Assembly: GCF_009498215.1 (NCBI RefSeq)
Contig: NZ_CP043498.1
Coordinates: forward strand, 2,758,501-2,822,500
DNA length: 64,000 bases
Direction of reading: 5' to 3'
DNA from: Rhizobium grahamii
Lineage (GTDB): Bacteria > Pseudomonadota > Alphaproteobacteria > Rhizobiales > Rhizobiaceae
In this document: piece after piece, positions 17,082-24,779 of the stretch
How the letters are laid out: the number at the start of each line of letters is the position of its first letter
Position numbering within the stretch: the first letter of the stretch is position 1
Program-made: the position numbers and the translations under genes
Notes under the pieces: model-generated
The model's input: the letters and a program-made list of their open reading frames with translations, nothing else
What the model was told of the DNA's origin: nothing
The model's database searches: none

Positions 17082-17198
17082 ATGTCTTCCACCCTCAGCC
17101 ACCTACGTCAGCAAATGTACGATGTGTTCAGCCGAACGCTCGTCGTGGTCGCTCTATTCTCTCTATTGTATCTCCTGCTGGAGGGATCACCATGGTGA
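17082..17198 (+). CDS. Tiny single-pass membrane peptide, 38 residues
   Basis: AAAGGAGG lies 5 bases before the ATG. A polar N terminus (MSSTLSHLRQQMYDVF) is followed by one hydrophobic helix (residues about 20-33, LVVVALFSLLYLLL) and a short tail ending in W. Its stop overlaps the start of the next small gene by 7 bases, which suggests coupled translation. Confidence 0.5.
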   Translation: MSSTLSHLRQQMYDVFSRTLVVVALFSLLYLLLEGSPW

Positions 17199-17428
17199 CG
17201 ACCGTGATCTGGAGCAAATCGTCGCCAACAGTGAGCGAGCATCTAATTCTTCGCCGGATTCTTGAACGGGCGTCATATGTTACGGCCGACATGCACTCTC
17301 TTGAAGGACCAGACGAGCGGGCAGAACAAAGCGTCATTCGTCGAGTTAAAACCGCTACGATTGAGACAACAAACAAACATCGGCTAGCGGGCGTCGCTCC
17401 GATCAAAGGAGATTACGATGTCGTCTGA
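17192..17428 (+). CDS. Small hypothetical protein, 78 residues
   Basis: GGAGGGATCACC precedes the ATG, which overlaps the end of the 38-residue gene. MVTTVIWSKSSPTVSEHL leads into a charged helical segment (RRILERASYVTADM...EDER-like). No family is recognised. It overlaps the next gene by 11 bases (17418-17428). The tight chain of overlaps is the main evidence. Confidence 0.45.
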   Translation: MVTTVIWSKSSPTVSEHLILRRILERASYVTADMHSLEGPDERAEQSVIRRVKTATIETTNKHRLAGVAPIKGDYDVV

Positions 17429-18005
17429 ACAACTGCCGGAATATCTCACGAACGAAAACATCAACCTTTTGCGAAAGGTCTTAGGCGACGCCGGCTACAC
17501 CGGGGAAGTGTGGCCGTCAACCAACGTCTCGGGGCGTTTCCTGATCAATCTTTTTCAGGAAGGCATGACCGACCCATCCGATCTTGAGCGCGAACTGCGA
17601 CGGCGATTTGGGGTGTTGCTAAGCCACGCAGATCCCCGCAAACCCAGTTTCACAAGTATGCAATTCGCGGAGTTCCGGGTTAAAGGGCTGAGCACCGTAT
17701 CTGCTCTGCAGCTCGATGGTTGGATCCTGCGGCACGCAATAGAAACAGGTCTAACGCGCACGGGCAAACGTCAGCGCGAGCCCCACGACGGCGATAGCCA
17801 TGCCGACATAGACCCAATCCTCATGGAAACGGACGATCGACGCATCCCCGATTCGACCACTGGCGAACGCGACCAGCGAAAGTCCGATCACCATGGCGAT
17901 CAAGCCGGCCAATTGAAAAACACGCTTCATAGGACTGCCTTCGTCGGTGACGACAAAGGGATTACGTCCCAAGCGCGCAATTGGTTCACCCACAATGCAA
18001 AATAA
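17418..18005 (+). CDS. Hypothetical protein, 195 residues; C-terminal half doubtful
   Basis: AAAGGAG before the ATG gives a firm start. Residues 1-115 (LPEYLTNENINLLRKVLGDAGY...) read like a real folded protein. From about residue 112 on the composition turns polar and repetitive (Asp/His/Arg) and lies exactly antisense to a convincing 59-residue membrane protein gene. The ancestral stop may have been lost, so that the frame now runs through the opposing gene. A terminator-like hairpin on this strand follows at 18065. Confidence 0.5.
   Translation: MSSEQLPEYLTNENINLLRKVLGDAGYTGEVWPSTNVSGRFLINLFQEGMTDPSDLERELRRRFGVLLSHADPRKPSFTSMQFAEFRVKGLSTVSALQLDGWILRHAIETGLTRTGKRQREPHDGDSHADIDPILMETDDRRIPDSTTGERDQRKSDHHGDQAGQLKNTLHRTAFVGDDKGITSQARNWFTHNAK
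17751..17930 (-). CDS. Small membrane protein, 59 residues
   Basis: Starts MKRVFQLAGLIAMVIGLSLV, with GAAGG about 9 bases upstream. Two hydrophobic segments (about 5-23 and 40-56) surround a polar loop. No known family. It lies wholly antisense to the tail of the 195-residue forward gene; the two-helix pattern makes this strand the more believable coding strand there. Confidence 0.55.
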   Translation of the reverse strand: MKRVFQLAGLIAMVIGLSLVAFASGRIGDASIVRFHEDWVYVGMAIAVVGLALTFARAR

Positions 18006-18064
18006 GCAGCGTTTCCGATTTCAAGGGGGGTGTGTGGGCGCGCATGGCATCCTTAGCCAATCGG

Positions 18065-18094
18065 CAGCGCCCGCCACGTGGCGGGCGCTGTTTT
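18065..18094 (+). terminator. Rho-independent terminator
   Basis: Perfect 11-bp stem CAGCGCCCGCC/GGCGGGCGCTG with loop ACGT and TTTT. It would end forward transcripts from the small-gene chain; the reverse strand lacks a T-run. Confidence 0.75.
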
Positions 18095-18112
18095 GCGACG
18101 CAGATCGGAACG

Positions 18113-18334
18113 TTACATCTTGCAGGCCGGCGCTGACATCATTGCCGAGTCCGCGAGAGCCTTGGTCTTGTGAGAGCCGCCGACACCAACCATCATCTTG
18201 CCGTCAGGGCGCTTCGAAACCACGCTGCATTTCGTACTGTTTGGCTCATGCGCAACGTAGTAGTGAGTCGCAGCCAAAGTCGGCAGCGCTCCGGCTGCCA
18301 GGATCACAAGGCTTAAAGCCGCTGTCTTGATCAT
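18113..18334 (-). CDS. Small exported protein, 73 residues
   Basis: GGAGG precedes the ATG by 6 bases. The signal peptide is MIKTAALSLVILAAGALPTLAA with cleavage near residue 21. The mature 50 residues contain two Cys (CSVVSKRPDGKMMVG and SAPACKM), which could form one disulfide in the periplasm. Resembles the many short periplasmic proteins of rhizobia; function unknown. Confidence 0.7.
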   Translation of the reverse strand: MIKTAALSLVILAAGALPTLAATHYYVAHEPNSTKCSVVSKRPDGKMMVGVGGSHKTKALADSAMMSAPACKM

Positions 18335-18450
18335 CGCATTCCTCCGTTGGCTTCGCGGGCGAATTCTGCCCGCCACAGAGTTAGCTATGGCGCGGCGGCG
18401 CATTGGCGAAGCGTCATTTCGGCGCACGTCCAGGGCGCGCGCCCCGATGC

Positions 18451-19608
18451 CTACGCAGGCTTTGCCGCAGCCGAGCGGCGGCGAACGACGACGACCGCCA
18501 CCACGAGAGCCACCACAATGATGCCCGCCGCCAGCAGCGGTCTGTAGGCCAGCCATCCGAACGCGATGGCGAGCGAGCCGAGAACGAGCGTCAGCACGAA
18601 TGCGAGCAGCGACGTGCCGAAGCTGACGATGGACCCGATGAAGGGAATGACATCGCCGATAACGCCGAAGATCGCGAAGATGCAGACGAAACCGATGAAC
18701 ATCAGAACCAGGCCCGCGGCACGCAGCAGCCAGGCGATGATGTTGTTTTCAGATTCGGCGGATTTGAACATCGAGGCGGCATCGATACGCCCGCCGGCGC
18801 TCAGGAATATCTCGCGACCATTGCCGCTGGTATAGGCCGTCAGGCTGCTGCCCTGCTGCTTTCCGACGAAACTCGCCTCCTTGGCATCGACACGATCGAA
18901 GGAAACTTTGAGATCACCGACAGCCGGGTCGGAGGACCGATCTCCGACATAGACACCGTCCCCATCCCGCTTGACCGGCCGATCGCCCCCGAGAGCGGCG
19001 GCGACCGCCGAGACGTCGTTGTCGGTCATCGCGAGACCTGCGTGCTGGCCGATATCGGCGACCATCTGCGCGGGCACCTCGAAGGCGCCGACATGCGTCC
19101 CCTTGACGACGAAAGTTTCGCTGGCCGGCATGCTGCCGGGATTGTCATGGCCGTCGGGATGCTTGAACTCGCTGGAGCGCACCGGCTCCGAGCGCCATTC
19201 CTTGCCATAGGTGTAGGTGGTCGTGGTTTCCTCGCCGCCGCCGACCTTCTTTTCTGTCTTGCTGTCGCTCTTTTCGACCCATTGGTACATCTCGACGCTA
19301 CGGGAGATCGCAACGGCATTCTCAGCCGAAACGCCGAACATATCGTCCTGCACACGCCCCTCCACGGACACAGGAGCGCTGATGTGCACGAGCTTGCCGT
19401 CGAATGCGGGATCATGCGTCAGGGCATCGATCGAAACGACCTGCGCTGCGCCTTCCTCGAGCGCGCGGTAAGTCGTGATGGCGCGCCCCTCGTTCCAGAT
19501 CAGCAGCCAGATCGAACCGACGAGCAGGACAAGCCCGATAATGATACCCACCAGCGCCTTCTTGATCCTTTCGAACCAGGACGAATAGGTCGTTTCGGTA
19601 TAGCTCAT
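18451..19608 (-). CDS. TMEM43 (LUMA) family membrane protein
   Basis: About 385 residues from MSYTETTYSSWFERIKKALVG. One N-terminal membrane segment (about 16-36), a large polar domain with WNEGRA and EMYQWVEKSDSKTEKK, then a cluster of three to four membrane segments near the C terminus (about 280-375). This arrangement and the WNEGRA motif are those of the TMEM43/DUF1625 family, known mainly from the animal nuclear-envelope protein; the bacterial role is unknown. The start is set by homology; its ribosome binding site is weak. Confidence 0.85.
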   Translation of the reverse strand: MSYTETTYSSWFERIKKALVGIIIGLVLLVGSIWLLIWNEGRAITTYRALEEGAAQVVSIDALTHDPAFDGKLVHISAPVSVEGRVQDDMFGVSAENAVAISRSVEMYQWVEKSDSKTEKKVGGGEETTTTYTYGKEWRSEPVRSSEFKHPDGHDNPGSMPASETFVVKGTHVGAFEVPAQMVADIGQHAGLAMTDNDVSAVAAALGGDRPVKRDGDGVYVGDRSSDPAVGDLKVSFDRVDAKEASFVGKQQGSSLTAYTSGNGREIFLSAGGRIDAASMFKSAESENNIIAWLLRAAGLVLMFIGFVCIFAIFGVIGDVIPFIGSIVSFGTSLLAFVLTLVLGSLAIAFGWLAYRPLLAAGIIVVALVVAVVVVRRRSAAAKPA

Positions 19609-19692
19609 GTTCTGATCCGCTCTCGGAAGGCGCCAAGGAAAAGTCCCGCGCTGACCGCGCGGGACTTCCATATTGTAGGGCCTGAGCCCTGC

Positions 19693-20028
19693 TTATTCGT
19701 GAATGGTGTAGGAGCTCATTTCGCAGAGATTCTGCGTGTCCGTCGTGGTGTCGAGGTTGGAGCCTTCCTCGAACTCGAACTTCATGTCGTACTTGCAGGT
19801 CTCGCGACCGTCGGCGATGGTGATGTCCATGCTTTCGCCGGGGTTAAGAACCTGCTTGCCGAAAACATCGTCTTCCCACTCGTTGACGCCGACGGGCGAT
19901 GTATAAAAGTTCGTTAGAACGGAATTCGTGCCGTTCTTCAGTGTAAAGACAAGGTCTTCCGCGTTGGCAGCACCGGCAAACAGAATGCAAGCAGCCGTAG
20001 CAACTGCCGCAATATTCAATTTTTTCAT
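19693..20028 (-). CDS. Exported hypothetical protein, 111 residues
   Basis: Signal peptide MKKLNIAAVATAACILFAGAANA, cleaved before EDLVFTLKNGTNSVL. The mature part is a small beta-rich domain with two Cys (TCKYD, NLCEM). Of two close ATGs, the one at 20028 has AGAGG at a proper distance. The pattern (F-x-L-x-N-G-T-x-x-x-L-x-x-F-Y) is shared by small periplasmic proteins of rhizobia. Function not known. It follows the TMEM43 gene's upstream side on the same strand. Confidence 0.75.
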   Translation of the reverse strand: MKKLNIAAVATAACILFAGAANAEDLVFTLKNGTNSVLTNFYTSPVGVNEWEDDVFGKQVLNPGESMDITIADGRETCKYDMKFEFEEGSNLDTTTDTQNLCEMSSYTIHE

Positions 20029-20291
20029 GTTTTTCATCCTCTTACCCAATCTGGGGGCGCGAGAATTCTTAGTCGTGGAATCAGCTGATTGAAAAGAGGG
20101 GGAGACAGCCCATTTCTGGTGGGATCGCGATACCGCCGCATCCGCTCGAAAAAAGATTGGTGGCGCACGCCCAGGCCAAAACCTATTGAAACCATTTGCT
20201 GCCTGACCAAATTCGAACAAAGACGCATGCAATGCAGTGCATACGATGAAAATGTTCGTGGCGTCGGCCACGCGCAAAAAGGGGTAATGGA

Positions 20292-20771
20292 ATGAACTAC
20301 GCAAGAATGGCGGCTGCCTGCCTGCTGGCAACAGCCTCCGCATCGACAGCATATGCCGCACCGCAGAACTTCCCGGGCGCTCCCGGCGCTCTGACGCTGT
20401 CAGGCAAGTGCGCCAAGCTGGTGGTCGGCAAGGTCGATGCCAGTAAGGGATGCGAACCGGAGCTCGCCAGCGTTACCCTGATGAACGGCACGGTTACTCT
20501 GATCCTCAGCGCCGGCGGCAAGATGCTCGGCTTCCAGGGCGACGGCACGAAGATCAAGCCTGCGTCCGAGGGTAATGTCAGCATGCCGCTGAGCCTCGTG
20601 GTCACCGGTGCCGGCCAGAAGATGACGGGTCAGGTGAAGGTCACCGGCTCCTGCACGATGGGCAACCCCTACAGCGGCAAGTCGGTCGTTATCGAATGCA
20701 CCGCCAAAAGCACGGACACCGCCTTCACAGGCAGCTTCCGCACCAACGGCAAGGCACCGAAGCAGAAATAA
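20292..20771 (+). CDS. Exported hypothetical protein, 159 residues
   Basis: Signal peptide MNYARMAAACLLATASASTAYA, then a mature beta-rich domain with Cys pairs (GKCAKLVVGKVDASKGCEP; GSCTMGNPYSGKSVVIEC), suggesting two disulfides in the periplasm. AAGGGG precedes the ATG. No family recognised. It converges with the nuclease-fold gene 3 bases downstream. Confidence 0.75.
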   Translation: MNYARMAAACLLATASASTAYAAPQNFPGAPGALTLSGKCAKLVVGKVDASKGCEPELASVTLMNGTVTLILSAGGKMLGFQGDGTKIKPASEGNVSMPLSLVVTGAGQKMTGQVKVTGSCTMGNPYSGKSVVIECTAKSTDTAFTGSFRTNGKAPKQK

Positions 20772-20774
20772 GGC

Positions 20775-21470
20775 TCAGGCGCACCACGCGCCGCTGCCAG
20801 GCTTGCGGGCAAGCCCCTCGCCGATCAATTGCGTACCGATGGAACGGCCGTCGCGCGAAACGACGCGCGGCGATCCCGCCTTGCCCGGCTGCCCGGCGGC
20901 ATTCATCGCAAACGAACCGGCGTTCAGCAGAGTGAGCAACCGCAGCTTGGCGGCGAAGCCCGCCTTGCGTTCGCCGTCACAGCGCGCCGTATCGATCGCC
21001 GGGCTGACGATGTCGGCAATGACGATCTTCTCGCCCTTGTACCAGAAGGTGCCGCCATCGGCGACGCAGTTGATGTGTTCGCCCTGCCCGCAATAGCCGA
21101 ACGCGGCTTTCGCTGACTGTGTCTCGGCAGGCGAAAGCGAGACCGGAACGGCTTTTTCCGCAGCGGCGGGTGACTTGGCCGGAACAGGCACGGAAGCCGG
21201 CGGCACCACACGCGATGTCGACGCGATCGATGCGGTCTGCTTCGGGCCGGCGTCACGCTGCGGTTCGGTTCGCGCCACCGACGTCGGATGCGTGAGAGCC
21301 GGCGCCGATGTGCGCGCCGATGCCAGCATCGGCTTCACGCTCTTCCAGTTGTCGTAGACCGCGATGCCGCCGACGGCGAGAACCCCGATGATCGCCCACG
21401 GGATGGCACTGCCCCCCTGTGCTTTCGATCGCGATGATGTCTTGCGGCGGCGAGTTGCTGTCTTGGCCAT
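20775..21470 (-). CDS. Thermonuclease (SNase)-fold protein, membrane-anchored, probably degenerate
   Basis: 231 residues: basic N terminus, one membrane helix (AIPWAIIGVLAVGGIAVY, about 22-40), a Pro/Ala/Thr linker, and a C-terminal SNase-like domain (from about 130) with CVADGGTFWYKGEKIVIADI. In active relatives this reads DGDTFW...IADIDTPE. Here a Gly replaces the metal-binding Asp and SPAI replaces the TPE containing the catalytic Glu. The DRxGR-like RDGRS is kept. Probably a binding rather than cutting domain. Confidence 0.75.
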   Translation of the reverse strand: MAKTATRRRKTSSRSKAQGGSAIPWAIIGVLAVGGIAVYDNWKSVKPMLASARTSAPALTHPTSVARTEPQRDAGPKQTASIASTSRVVPPASVPVPAKSPAAAEKAVPVSLSPAETQSAKAAFGYCGQGEHINCVADGGTFWYKGEKIVIADIVSPAIDTARCDGERKAGFAAKLRLLTLLNAGSFAMNAAGQPGKAGSPRVVSRDGRSIGTQLIGEGLARKPGSGAWCA

Positions 21471-21677
21471 GGCGTCCGATTCCGTTGAGGGCCGAATTAT
21501 CGCCGCGCAATCCTTTCCGAAAGGTTGGCGACGACGCCGATTCCCCTCGCCTGCCACATCCTCGCAACAATCGCCCTCTAGGGAACCACTCGTCATTTTT
21601 CCGTGAAGCACTGGGCATTCGCCATGCCGGCCCCCAGCTAAGCTGGTGAAGTGCCATCGGTGTAGAAGATCTTGAGT

Positions 21678-22238
21678 ATGAAGTTGCGATTTGCATTCCT
21701 GAAATGGCCGGTCAGAGTGATCGGCGCGGCCGCGCTGCTTGTTCTTGCCCATGCCGGCATCGAACAGCTGACGGGGAATTTCCACGAAGTCATTCCCGGC
21801 GAACTCTACCGTTCGGCGCAGCCGAGCAGCGCCGATGTCAGGGTCTACGCGGAAAACTACGGCATCAAGACCATCGTGAACCTTCGCGACGAGGCACGCA
21901 CCGACTGGTATCGAAACGAGGAACAGGCTGCATCAGGCAACGGGATCACGCTGATCGATTTCCCGATGTCGTCGTCGAAAGACCTTCCGGTCTCCGAGGC
22001 GCAGCGTCTGGCCAAGCTGATGGCGGATGCACCGAAGCCGCTGCTTATTCATTGCGAACACGGCGCCAACCGCACCGGCCTGGCCTCCGCCATCTACGTC
22101 GGCGCAGTCGCAAAGCTCAGCGAGGCTTTCGCGGAGTTTCAGCTCAGCCCCTATTTCGGGCATTTCGCAATTCCGGGTATCGGTCGCTATGAAATGTACC
22201 GGTCCTGGGACGATTTCGAGGAAACGATCGGCTTCTGA
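21678..22238 (+). CDS. Membrane-anchored dual-specificity/tyrosine phosphatase
   Basis: 186 residues. An N-terminal membrane anchor (about 7-30) is followed by a Cys-based phosphatase domain with P-loop HCEHGANRTG (HCx5R), and GELYRSAQPSS and NLRDE, typical of the DSP/PTP-like family near SLC or 'tyrosine protein phosphatase' genes in rhizobia. The domain would face the periplasm if the anchor is a simple signal anchor. An in-frame TTG two codons earlier is less likely. Substrate unknown. Confidence 0.85.
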   Translation: MKLRFAFLKWPVRVIGAAALLVLAHAGIEQLTGNFHEVIPGELYRSAQPSSADVRVYAENYGIKTIVNLRDEARTDWYRNEEQAASGNGITLIDFPMSSSKDLPVSEAQRLAKLMADAPKPLLIHCEHGANRTGLASAIYVGAVAKLSEAFAEFQLSPYFGHFAIPGIGRYEMYRSWDDFEETIGF

Positions 22239-22341
22239 CGCGGCCAATCAACCGGTGGGCCAATGGCGAGGATGATGGCGCTGCGCGCCACCATCGATGT
22301 TCTGTATTGCAGGGACTGCACGTCGCCGGTTCGGTCGGCTT

Positions 22342-22521
22342 TTAAATGCCTGCCGGAGTGCAGGGATCACCTGGTCGCGAATTGATCGGAACCTCACGCG
22401 AAGAGCTTATACCGATTGCGATCCGGTCCCGATCGGCGCGGTTATCATGCGCGGCGCGGAGCGCCTCCCACTCGTTCTCGTGCTTTACATAGATGTCATG
22501 CGGTACTGGAACTACTTTCAT
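22342..22521 (-). CDS. Possible small protein, 59 residues
   Basis: Frame MKVVPVPHDIYVKHENEWEALRAAH... preceded by GGGAAG. The first 35 residues are helix-compatible and charged, the rest polar. No recognised family, and the gap holds no other candidate. Could be spurious. Confidence 0.3.
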   Translation of the reverse strand: MKVVPVPHDIYVKHENEWEALRAAHDNRADRDRIAIGISSSREVPINSRPGDPCTPAGI

Positions 22522-22562
22522 CATCTTCCCATGAGTTGGAGCGGTTACGGCTGTCGAAAGGA

Positions 22563-22805
22563 TCAGCGGCGCGGCTTCGCAAGTGTCGGATCGTCTTCTC
22601 CGGCTGGAGTAGGACCGCCCTTCGAGAGGTCGCCGCCGCTAACGTGCGCTGGGACGCGAACACCCTGGAAAACTCCGTTCGGAAGTGTCAGGTCGACATG
22701 ATGCGGCGGCAGGACCTGCGCTTTCTTCATGCGGTTCGGACGCGCCCGTTTCATGCGGTCGGACTTTTCGGTGCGCTTGTCAGGAGTATGGGTCGGGGGA
22801 TGCAT
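22563..22805 (-). CDS. Small basic, Pro-rich hypothetical protein, 80 residues
   Basis: AAAGGAGG lies 6 bases before the ATG, which decides the start inside a longer open frame. The product is rich in His, Pro, Lys and Arg at the N terminus (MHPPTHTPDKRTEKSDRMKR) and contains a valine-rich middle (HHVDLTLPNGVFQGVRV). No membrane segment or known domain. Confidence 0.45.
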   Translation of the reverse strand: MHPPTHTPDKRTEKSDRMKRARPNRMKKAQVLPPHHVDLTLPNGVFQGVRVPAHVSGGDLSKGGPTPAGEDDPTLAKPRR

Positions 22806-23167
22806 AGTCGGCCTCCTTTTCATTTCGCATATTGGCGCTGAATGGGGGACTAACGACAGCGGCGACGGATAGTTCCAAGAAAAGAGCACGGGGCTCTGTT
22901 GCCATCTTGATTGACGCGCGGAGTTCACTACCTTCGCTCTATCCCACGGCCTCGGACATCGGCCGATGGGTCAACCTGGTGCCGGGCCCCTCTGGCGAGA
23001 GTTTTTACGGCGCTCTCGTGATGTCGGTACCGCCTGCAGCTTTAGCCGGCGGATTTTTCATCGATGAAAAAGCTCACCATGCCTCATGTGCATGCCCGTT
23101 GTGGTATGCCGCATTTCTTCCAATTATCCACCTTCTCCACTATCGTCTCTGGCTGCGAGGTGCGCCC
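22806..23167 (+). promoter_or_regulatory. Long structured leader region of the DUF475 gene; possible metal riboswitch
   Basis: 362 bases with no believable gene. Around 22968-23036 it can fold into an outer stem GGTGCCG/CGGTACC enclosing CGAGAG/CTCTCG. The order GUCAAC, GCCGGGC, GGCGAGA recalls parts of the yybP-ykoY manganese riboswitch, which often precedes TerC-like genes. The hallmark GGGGAGUAGC is only vaguely matched (GGGGGACUAACG near 22844). Tentative. Confidence 0.25.
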
Positions 23168-24259
23168 ATGACCGCCTCCGCCAAGCAGAAATCGACCCTC
23201 AGCTACTTCACCTGGTCCTTCATCGTCACGGCCGTTGGTCTGGCGCTGGGCGCAGCCCTTGGCTGGCAAACGACAGGCACGCTCGGCGGCATGGCGACCG
23301 TCTTCTTCATTTGTACCGTGCTCGCGGTGCTGGAGATCTCGCTCTCCTTCGACAACGCCATCGTCAATGCCAACAAGCTGAAAGAGATGACGCCGGTCTG
23401 GCAGCATCGCTTCCTGACCTGGGGCATCGTCATTGCCGTCTTCGGCATGCGTATCGTCTTCCCGCTTGCGATCGTCGCGATCGCGGCGAAGATCGGCCCA
23501 TGGGAAGCCCTCGTGCTTGCCGCCCGCGAGCCCGCCGAATACGCTCGCATCATGAACGACGCGCATCTCCCGATCGCGGCCTTCGGCGGCACCTTCCTGA
23601 TGATGGTCGGCCTCAACTACTTCTTCAATCACGAGAAGGATGTTCACTGGATCGCTGGGCTTGAAAAGCTCATGGCTCGGTCGGCGACGATCAAGGGGAT
23701 CGAGATCGCGTTCGTGCTCGCGCTTGTCCTCGTGTTCTCCTCGTTCCTCGGTGAGGAAGAAGCCACGACCTTCGTGCATTGCGCGATCTACGGCCTTTTG
23801 ACCTTCCTCGCGGTCGAGGTGATCGGCGGTCTGCTCGATGCCTCGCAGCAGACGATGAGCGCTGCCGCCAAGGGTGGTCTCGGTGCCTTCATCTATCTCG
23901 AAGTGCTGGATGCGAGCTTCTCCTTCGACGGTGTCATCGGTGCGTTCGCGCTGACGCAAAATCTCTTCGTCATCGCCATCGGCCTCGGCATCGGCGCCAT
24001 GTACGTGCGCTCGATGACGATCATGCTCGTCGAGAAAGGGACGCTTGCGGAGTATCGCTACCTCGAGCACGGCGCCTTCTACGCGATCCTGATCCTCTCG
24101 GTGATCATGTACGTGCAGACGATGTTCCATATCCCCGAGGTCATCACCGGCCTTGGCGGCGCGACGCTGATCGGCATCTCGCTCTGGTCGTCGATCCGTC
24201 ACAACAGGAAGGAACGGGCCGAGGCACACACCGAAGCCCGCAAGGAACTGCACGCCTGA
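23168..24259 (+). CDS. DUF475 (TerC/YkoY-like) integral membrane protein
   Basis: 363 residues with about nine membrane segments. Two copies of the acidic signature of TerC-like proteins are seen: LSFDNAIVNANKL (about 58-70) and ASFSFDGVIGAFA (about 253-265). These place Asp residues inside the membrane as in metal-exporting TerC/MntP relatives. GAGG precedes the ATG; the frame is open far upstream but non-coding in style. Substrate likely a divalent cation such as Mn2+, by family only. Confidence 0.85.
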   Translation: MTASAKQKSTLSYFTWSFIVTAVGLALGAALGWQTTGTLGGMATVFFICTVLAVLEISLSFDNAIVNANKLKEMTPVWQHRFLTWGIVIAVFGMRIVFPLAIVAIAAKIGPWEALVLAAREPAEYARIMNDAHLPIAAFGGTFLMMVGLNYFFNHEKDVHWIAGLEKLMARSATIKGIEIAFVLALVLVFSSFLGEEEATTFVHCAIYGLLTFLAVEVIGGLLDASQQTMSAAAKGGLGAFIYLEVLDASFSFDGVIGAFALTQNLFVIAIGLGIGAMYVRSMTIMLVEKGTLAEYRYLEHGAFYAILILSVIMYVQTMFHIPEVITGLGGATLIGISLWSSIRHNRKERAEAHTEARKELHA

Positions 24260-24307
24260 TATCGGCAGGCCGCATCAATCGATGCGGCTTCCATCAAGCC
24301 AAAAATA

Positions 24308-24335
24308 AAGCCCGCGACCATCCGGTTGCGGGCTA
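24308..24335. terminator. Bidirectional terminator
   Basis: 11-bp stem AGCCCGCGACC/GGTTGCGGGCT with loop ATCC. The reverse strand continues TTATTTTT (good for the 55-residue gene), the forward ATTTCG (weak, for the DUF475 gene). Confidence 0.75.
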
Positions 24336-24379
24336 TTTCGTATCCGGCGATCGCTGACCGCCGAGTGGCGCCGAAGCGC

Positions 24380-24547
24380 TTAGTGATTGATTCTGCCGAA
24401 CATGCTCGGGTCGATGCCGAGTTCGCGCAGATCGCGATTCTTCGGGCGGCGGCCGCTTTCGATGGTGGCGCTGACGGCATTCGCAGCACCGATCATCGCG
24501 AAGGCGCGACCAAGGAAACCATCGCGAATGGACTTACGGAAGGACAT
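24380..24547 (-). CDS. Small DUF1127-like protein, 55 residues
   Basis: MSFRKSIRDGFLGRAFAMIG... ends in a basic motif RPKNRDLRELGIDPSMFGRI, close in pattern to the C-terminal Arg/Leu motif of DUF1127 peptides (LxDIGIxR). Such peptides in Agrobacterium and Rhodobacter influence RNA turnover and phosphate uptake. The binding site is weak (GCGAGAAAG). A terminator follows at 24308. Confidence 0.65.
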   Translation of the reverse strand: MSFRKSIRDGFLGRAFAMIGAANAVSATIESGRRPKNRDLRELGIDPSMFGRINH

Positions 24548-24779
24548 TTTCTTTCTCGCTTTGCTTTATAATTGACCGCTTACATATGAGCTTTCGCAAT
24601 GGTTGCGACAAGCGGTGGAAATTCAGCCCTGCCATGCAAGAACAAGCGAACAGCGAGAAGAGGTCGGCTGCGCGCAAAGCTATGGATACAGAGTTCGTCC
24701 AATTTGATGAAGAGGCAATCCCGGCGCGCGGTGATAGATTAGAAAAAGGCGATCGTAGACCACATGGCTTGGTGCTGAC

